Assembly: GCA_002480645.1 (NCBI GenBank)
Contig: DLCN01000015.1
Location: forward strand, 62,001 to 126,000
DNA length: 64,000 nt
Direction of reading: 5' to 3'
Source: Balneolaceae bacterium UBA7797
Lineage (GTDB): Bacteria > Bacteroidota > Rhodothermia > Balneolales > Balneolaceae
The position numbers were made by a program, and so were the translations under genes. Below the pieces are notes generated by a model. It ran no database searches. It was not told where the DNA came from and was given only the letters and a program-made list of their open reading frames with translations. Below are positions 25,319 to 33,200 of the stretch, piece after piece. Positions within the stretch are counted from its first letter, which is position 1, and the number at the start of each line of letters is the position of its first letter.

Positions 25319-26407
25319 ATGAACGAAACACTGGCGAAAACCGACATCAAAATAGAACAGGTAAGCACAAGCCGGGTTCACGAAGTTGATTTCTCTAATC
25401 TGCAATTTGGTCGCATGTTCTGCGATCATATGTTTGAAATGGAGTACAAAGACGGGGCATGGGCAGAACCTGTAGTTAAACCTTTTGGGCCTGTTCAGAT
25501 TACTCCGGCAATGAATGCATTGCACTATGGTCAGGCTGTGTTTGAAGGCATGAAAGCATTTTATGTGGATGAGAACACCGTTCATTTATTCCGACCAAAG
25601 ATGCACCACGCTCGCTTTAACCGGTCATGCCGCCGTATGGTAATCCCGGAGACGGATTACGAGACGTTCATTGGCGCAATTGAAACGCTCATTAAACTTG
25701 ATAAAGCCTGGATCCCGCAAGAATCAGGCACAGCCCTGTATATTCGTCCATTCATTTTTGCCAGCGAGGATTATCTGGCGGCCCGTGTTTCTGACGAGTA
25801 CAAATATTATATCATAACTTCTCCGGTCGGGGCCTATTATGCAGAAGGATTTAATCCTGTTTCTCTCACCACCCCTGATGGATATGTTCGTGCGGTGAAA
25901 GGCGGAACCGGTGAAGCCAAGACAGCGGGGAATTACGCTGCAAGTTTCCTTCCGGCAAAAAAGGCACAGGAGCGAGGCTACACACAGGTACTTTGGCTCG
26001 ACGCTATCGAGGGTAAGTATATCGAAGAAGTAGGAACCATGAATATTCATTTCCTGAAAGGAGATACTCTTATCACACCAATGTTAACTGGTTCTGTACT
26101 TTCGGGTGTAACCCGCGATTCGGTAATTCAGATCGCCAAAGACTGGGGATATAAAGTGGAAGAACGCAAAGTAAGTATCGATGAGATCTTTGAAGCTTCA
26201 GAAAACGGGGAATTGACGGAGATCTTCGGTTCAGGAACTGCCGCAGTGATCTCTCCGGTGGGTAAGATCGAGCATAACGGCAAAACGCTGGAGATCGGAA
26301 ATGGTAAGATCGGTGATTTTGCCAAACGAATGTTCGATGAGATCACAGGAATTCAGTATGGTAAAGTGGAAGACCGTTACGATTGGGTTCACGAGATCAA
26401 CGTTTAG
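25319..26407 (+). CDS. ilvE: Branched-chain-amino-acid aminotransferase
   Basis: The protein (362 residues) is a class IV PLP aminotransferase of the longer BCAT type. It performs the last step of valine, leucine and isoleucine synthesis and the first of their breakdown. Landmarks are 'ALHYGQAVFEGMKAF' near residue 65, 'RFNRSCRRMVIPE' (substrate pocket), 'GGTGEAKTAGNYAASF' with the PLP lysine near residue 202, and 'IEEVGTMNIHF' and 'TGSVLSGVTRDSV' for cofactor phosphate and dimer contacts. An in-frame TTG lies 12 bp upstream, but the ATG at 25319 is the natural start. It is followed after 21 bp by the fluoride channel gene, so these two may be co-transcribed. Confidence 0.95.
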   Translation: MNETLAKTDIKIEQVSTSRVHEVDFSNLQFGRMFCDHMFEMEYKDGAWAEPVVKPFGPVQITPAMNALHYGQAVFEGMKAFYVDENTVHLFRPKMHHARFNRSCRRMVIPETDYETFIGAIETLIKLDKAWIPQESGTALYIRPFIFASEDYLAARVSDEYKYYIITSPVGAYYAEGFNPVSLTTPDGYVRAVKGGTGEAKTAGNYAASFLPAKKAQERGYTQVLWLDAIEGKYIEEVGTMNIHFLKGDTLITPMLTGSVLSGVTRDSVIQIAKDWGYKVEERKVSIDEIFEASENGELTEIFGSGTAAVISPVGKIEHNGKTLEIGNGKIGDFAKRMFDEITGIQYGKVEDRYDWVHEINV

Positions 26408-26428
26408 TGACCGTGTCGGGTCAGTTTT

Positions 26429-26821
26429 ATGAATCTTTCTATATGGAAAATTCTGGCAATTGGTGGCGGTGGCTTTTTCGGGGCACTTAGTCGGTATATC
26501 GCTGCTACTGCTATCGAAGCCTATGTTAAACATGATCAGTTTCCATTCGGGATCGCCATTGTAAATATTGTGGGTTGTTTCCTCATTGGATTATTAGCGG
26601 CTCTATTCGAACTGAAAGGGTGGATGAACATCGAACTCCGAATGTTCATCTTTGTTGGATTTCTGGGCGGATTCACAACGTTTTCTACCTTTATAAACGA
26701 TACTTTTATTCTCGGAAAAGAAGGGGAGATCCTCTCAGCGATGATGAATGCCGGAGGACAGGTAATCGTGGGGTTACTATTTGTTTGGTGTGGGTATGCC
26801 CTAGCAAAATTATTCGCCTAG
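26429..26821 (+). CDS. crcB: Fluoride-specific ion channel FluC/CrcB
   Basis: The 130-residue membrane protein has four predicted helices and all conserved Fluc motifs: 'GGGGFFGALSRYIA' in helix one, 'GIAIVNIVGCFLIGLLA' with the conserved Asn in helix two, and 'GFLGGFTTFSTFINDT' with the Phe box that lines the fluoride pore in helix three. It forms dual-topology dimers that expel fluoride. The gene lies 21 bp after ilvE, so there is no room for a fluoride riboswitch between them. Its last 4 bp overlap the convergent dehydrogenase gene. Confidence 0.95.
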   Translation: MNLSIWKILAIGGGGFFGALSRYIAATAIEAYVKHDQFPFGIAIVNIVGCFLIGLLAALFELKGWMNIELRMFIFVGFLGGFTTFSTFINDTFILGKEGEILSAMMNAGGQVIVGLLFVWCGYALAKLFA

Positions 26822-27744
26822 TACCCCTTTCCTCTATCCACTTCGTACATTAAACTCATCCCCGAAAGAGATAGTTTGTAATTCTCTACGATCACTTTTG
26901 CCGCTTCTTTTGGATCGGTGATTGCAGCAACATGTGGCGTAACCATGATCTTAGGGCGATTCCAGAACGAATGATGAGTAGGTAATGGTTCTTCCTCAAA
27001 TACATCAAGGCATGCACCTTGTAGCGCATCCGTATCTAAAGCATAGATCAGGTCTTCTTCAATGAGGTGAGCACCACGCCCAACATTGATCAGGTAGGAA
27101 TGTGATGTTAGTTTTTTGAATACTTCCAGATCAAGGATGCCATTTGTTTCAGAAGTCAGAGGAAGTGCATTTACCAAAATATTAGTTCGTCTCAGAAAAT
27201 CATCAAATTGATCCCCGCCATAACAAACGGTGTTTCCAACCTGACTACCTGATCTCGACCAACCGAAAACTTTATATCCATTCAGTTGTAACCGTTCAAT
27301 AATGCTTTGACCCATCTCGCCAAGTCCCATCACACCAACAGTAAGATCTGCTTTTTGAATAGGATCGATCGGATTCCACTGGCCAATTCGTTTCTGATCA
27401 ACATAGGTAGCAGTGTTGAAACGATAATTCATAACTGCATTCAGTACATAATCAGATATTTGCTCTTTGAGTGAAGGGATCACCACTCGGGTAACTTTTA
27501 CCTTTTCGGGAAGTGTTTTATCACTTATTAAATGATCCACACCTGCTCCCAAAGAACTCACCACTCCTAAATTTGGGTAACTGTTGAGTACATTCGGTGG
27601 CTGATTCCAGACTACAGCAAATGTAACCCGTTCATTTTTTTCAACTCTTGGCCATATCTCCACATCAAGATCTGGATCGGTCTCGAGGATGGCTTCTTTC
27701 CAGGGATTCATATCCCTGTTTTTGGAAATAAGTAGTAGTGACAT
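26818..27744 (-). CDS. D-2-hydroxyacid dehydrogenase (GhrA-like glyoxylate/hydroxypyruvate reductase)
   Basis: The 308-residue protein has the two-domain D-isomer dehydrogenase fold. The substrate-side motif 'VSSLGAGVDHLI' comes first, then the NAD(P) Rossmann block 'VGVMGLGEMGQSIIERL', 'FGWSRSG' with an Arg after the second strand that suggests NADPH preference, 'LVNALPLTSETNGIL', the catalytic Arg in 'INVGRGAHLIEEDLI', the Glu in 'DVFEEEPLP' and the His in 'VTPHVAAITDP'. Overall length and these features resemble GhrA, which reduces glyoxylate and hydroxypyruvate. The substrate is inferred. It ends with a 4-bp convergent overlap with crcB. Confidence 0.9.
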   Translation of the reverse strand: MSLLLISKNRDMNPWKEAILETDPDLDVEIWPRVEKNERVTFAVVWNQPPNVLNSYPNLGVVSSLGAGVDHLISDKTLPEKVKVTRVVIPSLKEQISDYVLNAVMNYRFNTATYVDQKRIGQWNPIDPIQKADLTVGVMGLGEMGQSIIERLQLNGYKVFGWSRSGSQVGNTVCYGGDQFDDFLRRTNILVNALPLTSETNGILDLEVFKKLTSHSYLINVGRGAHLIEEDLIYALDTDALQGACLDVFEEEPLPTHHSFWNRPKIMVTPHVAAITDPKEAAKVIVENYKLSLSGMSLMYEVDRGKGY

Positions 27745-27882
27745 AAAAGAGTTTTATTTCAGGGGAAAATACGTACCCATAGAACCCCTCTCAAGAAAAG
27801 TCTTCACTCCTCACAAAATGAACAGACTCAAACTTTTCTCAGATTGCGGTTTCACAGGGTTTAAATCATGAATCAGGGTAAA

Positions 27883-29220
27883 TCAGTGATTTGTTTTAGC
27901 CACTAATAATTCATCCCATCGGGTGGTGTATCGTTTACTCAGATAATTCTGATTCATCAGCCATTTATTGCGCTGGTTTTCTTTTTTATGTAATCCGGTT
28001 GCGGCAAATGCTGTATGATTTCTTCCGAATTTGGCATTTATGTGATCCATGCACTCCATGAGTCGGTATTGCTTTTCTGTATATTTTTCGGGGTCGAAAA
28101 GGTCCATCTGAATCTCAGAGTTAGGAACAATTCCGGTTAACATGATAGCCGCTTTTTTGTATTTGCGCCCCGGCTGATATACTGAAGCGGAAAGCCTTTG
28201 TGCGATCTGAATGAGGGTTGGAGTATGTGCCGTGGGCACTTTTAAAGGATATCCTGCATAAAATTTATACTTTCTTCTTATATCCTCATATTTATCGCCA
28301 ATAAGTGTAACCTGCAGGTAGGAAGCCACAGAATTCTGGGCCCGAAGTTTTTCGGCAGCGCGACTGGCAAATGTGGCAATGGCTTCCTGAATATTCGGTA
28401 GATCAAAAAGTGGCTTACCAAACATCCTTGAGGTGAGTATTCCTTTTCGGGAATCCCTTCCTATACTTAAACCGGAACAAGGAAATCCATTCAATTCCAA
28501 TACGGTACGCAGTCCGGTTACTGCCATGGTTTTTCGCACCCATTTTTTATTGTGAATGGTTTTTTTTAGTTGAAGTGCATTTCTGATACCGAATCGGTTT
28601 AACCGGATCGTAAGTCCATGACCGATGCCCCAAATGTCTTCTACAGGAGTTTGTTCCAGATAGGTGTCAATTTCCGGGTGTTTACAAAAATTGAATACAC
28701 CATGAAATTCCGGATTCTTCTTGGCAATATGATTAGCGATCTTGGCCAGCGTTTTGGTTGGAGCAATACCCACCGAAACCGGAATGCCGGTCCATTGATA
28801 CACGGTTTTTCGGATGTGTTTACCATATTCCATAAGATCAGTATACATATTGGTGGATAGTTCTGCGAAGGCTTCATCGATACTGTACACTTCGATGTCG
28901 TGAGTAAGGTGGCGGAGCGTTTCCATTACTCTGTGACTCATATCTCCATACAAGGCATAATTGGAGCTTCGAACGATCACGCCCTTTTGTTTGAATTCAT
29001 TTCGGTATTTGAATTCAGGAGCTCCCATTGGTATACCGGCCTCTTTAGCTTCCTTGGAGCGGGCGATCACACAGCCATCGTTATTTGACAATATAGCGAT
29101 GGGTTTTCCTATCAATGCCGGGTCAAAAGCTCGTTCACACGATGCATAGAAATTATTGCAGTCTACCATGGCATAGGCAAGAGAAGCCGGCGACTTAGAA
29201 ATATCATTACGCTCACTCAT
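27883..29220 (-). CDS. umuC: Y-family DNA polymerase V catalytic subunit UmuC
   Basis: The 445-residue protein has the full Y-family layout. The first metal Asp is in 'AMVDCNNFYASCERAFDP', the nucleotide-binding stretch is 'ILSNNDGCVIARSKEAKEAG', and the second metal site is 'EVYSIDEAFAEL' (SIDE motif intact). Helix-hairpin-helix and little-finger regions follow. A clamp-binding motif 'IQMDLFD' is present at about residue 367, like the QLNLF site of E. coli UmuC. The C-terminal 'DELLVAK' end is also usual. It should be an active translesion polymerase. A later start at the Met of 'MVDCNN' is possible. It lies 18 bp after the four-helix-bundle gene, and its partner UmuD appears proteolytically inactive. 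Confidence 0.94.
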   Translation of the reverse strand: MSERNDISKSPASLAYAMVDCNNFYASCERAFDPALIGKPIAILSNNDGCVIARSKEAKEAGIPMGAPEFKYRNEFKQKGVIVRSSNYALYGDMSHRVMETLRHLTHDIEVYSIDEAFAELSTNMYTDLMEYGKHIRKTVYQWTGIPVSVGIAPTKTLAKIANHIAKKNPEFHGVFNFCKHPEIDTYLEQTPVEDIWGIGHGLTIRLNRFGIRNALQLKKTIHNKKWVRKTMAVTGLRTVLELNGFPCSGLSIGRDSRKGILTSRMFGKPLFDLPNIQEAIATFASRAAEKLRAQNSVASYLQVTLIGDKYEDIRRKYKFYAGYPLKVPTAHTPTLIQIAQRLSASVYQPGRKYKKAAIMLTGIVPNSEIQMDLFDPEKYTEKQYRLMECMDHINAKFGRNHTAFAATGLHKKENQRNKWLMNQNYLSKRYTTRWDELLVAKTNH

Positions 29221-29238
29221 GAAACCGTGGTCTGAGTT

Positions 29239-29598
29239 CTAGGTATGATTCAGGATCATTGTATTAAGCATTCGCTCTATTTCTCTGCAGTCTTCATACA
29301 GATTGTCAAACATATCTTTTTTTAGATAATCCTGAATCAGTGAGATCTCCAATTGTGTTTGCAACTCATACAGTGAGCCTATTGCACAGTGCAGATATCG
29401 GATATGATCTTTCGCTGAGGTTCTTCCATGACTTTCAGCGATATTTGAGGGTATGGAAACAGCACTTTTCCTGAGTTGACTGATCAAGGCATACTTTTCT
29501 GAATCAGGAAAATGTCCGGATGCTATATACACCTTATTAACCAGAAGCATTGCTTTTTGCCAAACAATCAGGTCTCTGAAGTTTTTGGTTGTTGTCAT
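29239..29598 (-). CDS. Four-helix-bundle protein (S23/IVS-encoded-like family)
   Basis: The 119-residue protein matches the four helix bundle family first seen in intervening sequences of 23S rRNA genes (TIGR02436-like). Typical pieces are 'FRDLIVWQKAMLLVNKVY', 'FPDSEKYALISQLRKSAVSI', 'PSNIAESHGR' and a last long helix with 'LYELQTQLEISLIQDYL'. The family forms pentameric barrels, and its function is unknown. Here the gene is not in an rRNA operon but lies between umuD (36 bp upstream) and umuC (18 bp downstream) on the same strand, so all three form one operon. It could be a passenger, or a partner of the polymerase complex; sequence alone does not say which. Confidence 0.9.
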   Translation of the reverse strand: MTTTKNFRDLIVWQKAMLLVNKVYIASGHFPDSEKYALISQLRKSAVSIPSNIAESHGRTSAKDHIRYLHCAIGSLYELQTQLEISLIQDYLKKDMFDNLYEDCREIERMLNTMILNHT

Positions 29599-29634
29599 GA
29601 ATTCATTTGCGTGGATTAATTTTCTATCGAACTC

Positions 29635-30072
29635 TCACCCGGCCCGAAATCGATGGATCAAATAAGTTGCAACACCCCAGATCATCCATTCGGTATCCCG
29701 GGTAATTTGAACCGGGGGCTGACTTTGATCATCACTGGTTAAATAGATCTGATTCCCCCGCTTTATAAATCTTCGGATGAAGACATCTTCAAAAACGGTT
29801 GCCACCACAATGTTTCCATCATCGGGTTTAACTGAGCGATCGATAACTAATATGTCGCCATCAAATATGCCGCTCTTATTCATGCCATTACCCTCTGCAC
29901 GAACATAAAAAGTTGCTGCCGGTCGATGTATGATCAGCTCCTCAAGACTAAGAGCTTTTTCCAGGTGGTCTCCGGCAGGTGATGGAAATCCCGTCTCGAT
30001 CTTTCGGGAAAGACCTAACATATCGGGATCATCACTACTTTTTTCTATATCAAATGCTTTAAGCGAACTCAT
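29635..30072 (-). CDS. umuD: UmuD-like protein with catalytic Ser and Lys both lost
   Basis: The 145-residue protein aligns without gaps to E. coli UmuD from the cleavage region onward: 'ETGFPSPAGDHLEKALSLEE' corresponds to 'QCGFPSPAADYVEQRIDLNQ'. The catalytic-Ser block, 'GDSMIDGGISDGD' in E. coli, reads 'GNGMNKSGIFDGD' here, so Ser60 is Gly63 (codon GGC). The catalytic Lys region 'FTVKKL' reads 'VFIRRF', so Lys97 is Arg100 (codon CGA). The cleavage position Cys-Gly is Thr27-Gly28. UmuD must self-cleave to UmuD' to activate polymerase V, so this copy should be unable to cut itself. The rest of the fold looks well preserved, including 'EWMIWGVATYLIHRF' at the end. It heads an operon with a four-helix-bundle gene and umuC. 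Confidence 0.9.
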   Translation of the reverse strand: MSSLKAFDIEKSSDDPDMLGLSRKIETGFPSPAGDHLEKALSLEELIIHRPAATFYVRAEGNGMNKSGIFDGDILVIDRSVKPDDGNIVVATVFEDVFIRRFIKRGNQIYLTSDDQSQPPVQITRDTEWMIWGVATYLIHRFRAG

Positions 30073-30091
30073 TTTCAGGTGAAATAAATTA

Positions 30092-30101
30092 TATGTACAT
30101 A
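30092..30101. promoter_or_regulatory. Palindrome upstream of umuD (candidate operator)
   Basis: TATGTACATA is a perfect 10-bp palindrome 20 bp upstream of the umuD start, within a longer imperfect dyad (ATTATGTACATATAAT on the minus strand). Damage-inducible operons often carry LexA sites here, but this does not match the E. coli CTGT-N8-ACAG or the Bacillus GAAC-N4-GTTC box. LexA boxes differ among phyla, so it is only a candidate. Confidence 0.3.
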
Positions 30102-30266
30102 ATATGTGTAATCGTATACAAAGTAAATCTGCTTTCGAAAAAAATTAGCGGAGATATAAGCCGGTTAGTGGAAGATTTGTGGAAAACTTCCCCTGATTAC
30201 CAAAGCTCAGTGTCCTATATTAACTCAATTGCTCTTAGAGTTTTTTTCACGTTCTAACTTTTTTCT

Positions 30267-33200
30267 ATGTATCTGATTTTTGATACGGAAACGACCGGCT
30301 TACCCCGTGATTATTCCGCACCTATAACCGACTTTGATAACTGGCCCCGATTGGTTCAGCTTGCCTGGCAGCTGCACGATGAGACCGGAAAGTTAGTGAG
30401 TAGCGGGAATTACATTGTAAAGCCTGTTGGGTTCACCATCCCGTTTAACTCCGAGAAGATCCATGGTATTTCCACTCAACGTGCTTTGGATGAAGGTCAT
30501 GATCTCGTATTTGTACTCAACGAGTTCCGCAAGGATATGGATAAAGCCTATTTCCTGATCGGTCATAACGTCTCATTCGATGAAAAGGTGATGGGGGCAG
30601 AATTCCTGAGAGAGAAGATTCCATCTGCCATTATTGATAAGCCTAAGATCGATACAAAAGACGAAGGCACTGAATATTGTGCCATACCTAATGGTCGCGG
30701 TGGATACAAATGGCCTACTTTGACCGAATTACACAAGAAATTATTTGGCAGAGATTTTGAAGATGCCCACGATGCAGCAGCGGATGTGGAAGCTACAGCA
30801 CGCTGTTTTCTTGAATTAGTTTATTTAGGAATCATTAAGGTGAATTTCCCGCTGGATGCGAAGTTGTACGAACATTCGCAGTCGTACATGGTAAGGGAAA
30901 ATTACATTGATCTGGTTTCACCAAGCCGCTTTAAAAAAAAAGATGATGAAATAGTTGAAGAGGACGATTCGGGGATTGAAGTTGACGATCAGCTTCATAA
31001 ACTCGATGAAAATGTGGTCTTCACCCATCTGCATTGCCATTCAAAATACTCGGTCTTACAAGCCACTGCCGGGGTAAAAGAGTTAGTAGCAAAAGCAAAA
31101 GAGCTGGGTATGCCAGCGGTTGCGCTTACCGATCTTGGAAATATGTACGGAGCTTTTGCCTTTGCAGCAGAAGCACACCGGCAGGAAATTACCCCGATAC
31201 TCGGCTGTGAATTATACGTGGTAGATGATCGGCATCAGAAGAAATTCACCCGTGAGAACCGCGACCGAAGATATCAGATCCCTATTCTGGCGAAAAATCA
31301 GAATGGGTATAAGAATTTAGCTAAGATCTGCTCGGTGGGTTTTACTGAAGGGTATTATTACAAATTCCCCCGGGTAGATAAAGAAGTAATTAAAGAACAC
31401 AGCGAAGACCTGATCTGCCTGAGTGGTGGTATTCGTGGTATGCTGGCCGATCTTGTTCTTAATAAAGGTGAGCAATTTGCTGAGGAAGAACTACAATGGT
31501 GGATCGAGGTATTTGGGGATGACTTCTACCTTGAAGTGATCAATCATGGATTGGATGAGGAGAAACGGGTGAATGAAGTGTTTAAGCACTTCTCGGAGAA
31601 ATATGGGGTAAAACTGGTTGCCAGCAATAACTGTTTCTACATTGATAAAGAAGATGCAGACGCCCACGATGCACTTATCTGTATTGATGACGGTACCCTG
31701 AAAAGCACTCCGATAGGCCGGGGTCGTGAGTTCCGGTATGGTTTCCCTAATCAGGAGTTCTATTTTAAAGATACCGACGACATGAAAGTGCTGTTTGCGG
31801 ATATGCCTGAGGCCATTGCGAATACACAGGAGATCGTAGACAAGATCGAACCCGTTGAACTTGAGAGGGATGTGATCCTTCCGAAATTCCACATACCGGA
31901 AGGTTTTAATGGGGAAAACGATTACTTGCGCCACCTAACATACGAAGGTGCAAAAACCCGCTATCCTGAAATGGATGAGGCTATTAAACAGCGGATTGAG
32001 CATGAGCTGAAGATCATAAAAGACATGGGATTCCCGGGATATTTCCTCATTGTACAGGATTTCATTGCTGCAGCACGGGATATGGGCGTTTATGTTGGCC
32101 CCGGTCGGGGATCGGCTGCCGGTTCGGTAGTAGCGTATTGCACCGGGATCACCAATATTGATCCGTTAAAGTATGATCTGCTTTTTGAACGATTCCTGAA
32201 TCCGGAGCGGATCTCCATGCCGGATATTGATATTGATTTCGATGACGACGGACGTCAGCGTGTGATCGAATACGTGGTGGATAAATACGGGAAGAATCAG
32301 GTGGCACATATCATCACTTTTGGATCCATGGCAGCACGTTCTTCGGTTCGTGATGTGGCCCGCGTGCTGGATCTGCCATTATCCGATGCCGACCGGATCG
32401 CAAAACTGGTTCCGGAACGACCGGGCACTTCGCTGGACGATGCCTTCGCTGAAGTTCCGGAATTGCGTGAGATACGTGATGGTGAAGGTCTTGAAGCGGA
32501 AACACTTAAAATGGCGTACGTATTGGAAGGCTCTGTAAGAAATACAGGGATTCATGCCGCAGGTATTATCATTGCTCCGGATGATCTCACCGAATATATC
32601 CCGGTGAGTACTGCAAAAGACGCCGATCTTCAGGTCACTCAGTTTGATGGAAGTGTGATCGAGAGTGCCGGTATGCTGAAGATGGACTTCCTGGGTTTAA
32701 AGACCTTGTCTATCCTTAAAACGGCCATAGGCTATGTAAAGGAGAATTACGGGAAGGAATATGATCTCGATGATATCCCACTCGACGATGAGAAGACCTA
32801 CAAACTCTATCAGAAGGGTGGAACTCTGGGAACGTTTCAGTTTGAGAGTGAGGGGATGCGCAAGTATCTCAAAGAACTGAAACCGACCAACATCAATGAT
32901 CTGATCGCAATGAACGCATTGTATCGTCCCGGACCGATGCAGTTCATACCTGATTATATTAACAGGAAGCAGGGAATTGAGGAAGCCGAGTATGATCATG
33001 AGTTGGTAAGGGATATTCTGGAACCGACCTTTGGTATCATGATCTATCAGGAGCAGATCATGAACGTGGCGCAGAAATTAGCGGGATATTCACTGGGAGG
33101 TGCGGATCTTCTTCGGCGTGCGATGGGTAAGAAGAAGCACGATGTGATGGAGAAAGAGAAACCGAAGTTCGTGGAGGGAGCCAAAAACAATGGTGTGGAC

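Noticed and set aside
26408..26428. Fluoride riboswitch before crcB
   Set aside because: Only 21 bp separate the gene from ilvE, far too little for the riboswitch.
29239..29598. A 23S rRNA intervening sequence around the four-helix-bundle gene
   Set aside because: The flanking DNA is protein-coding umuD and umuC; no rRNA sequence is present.
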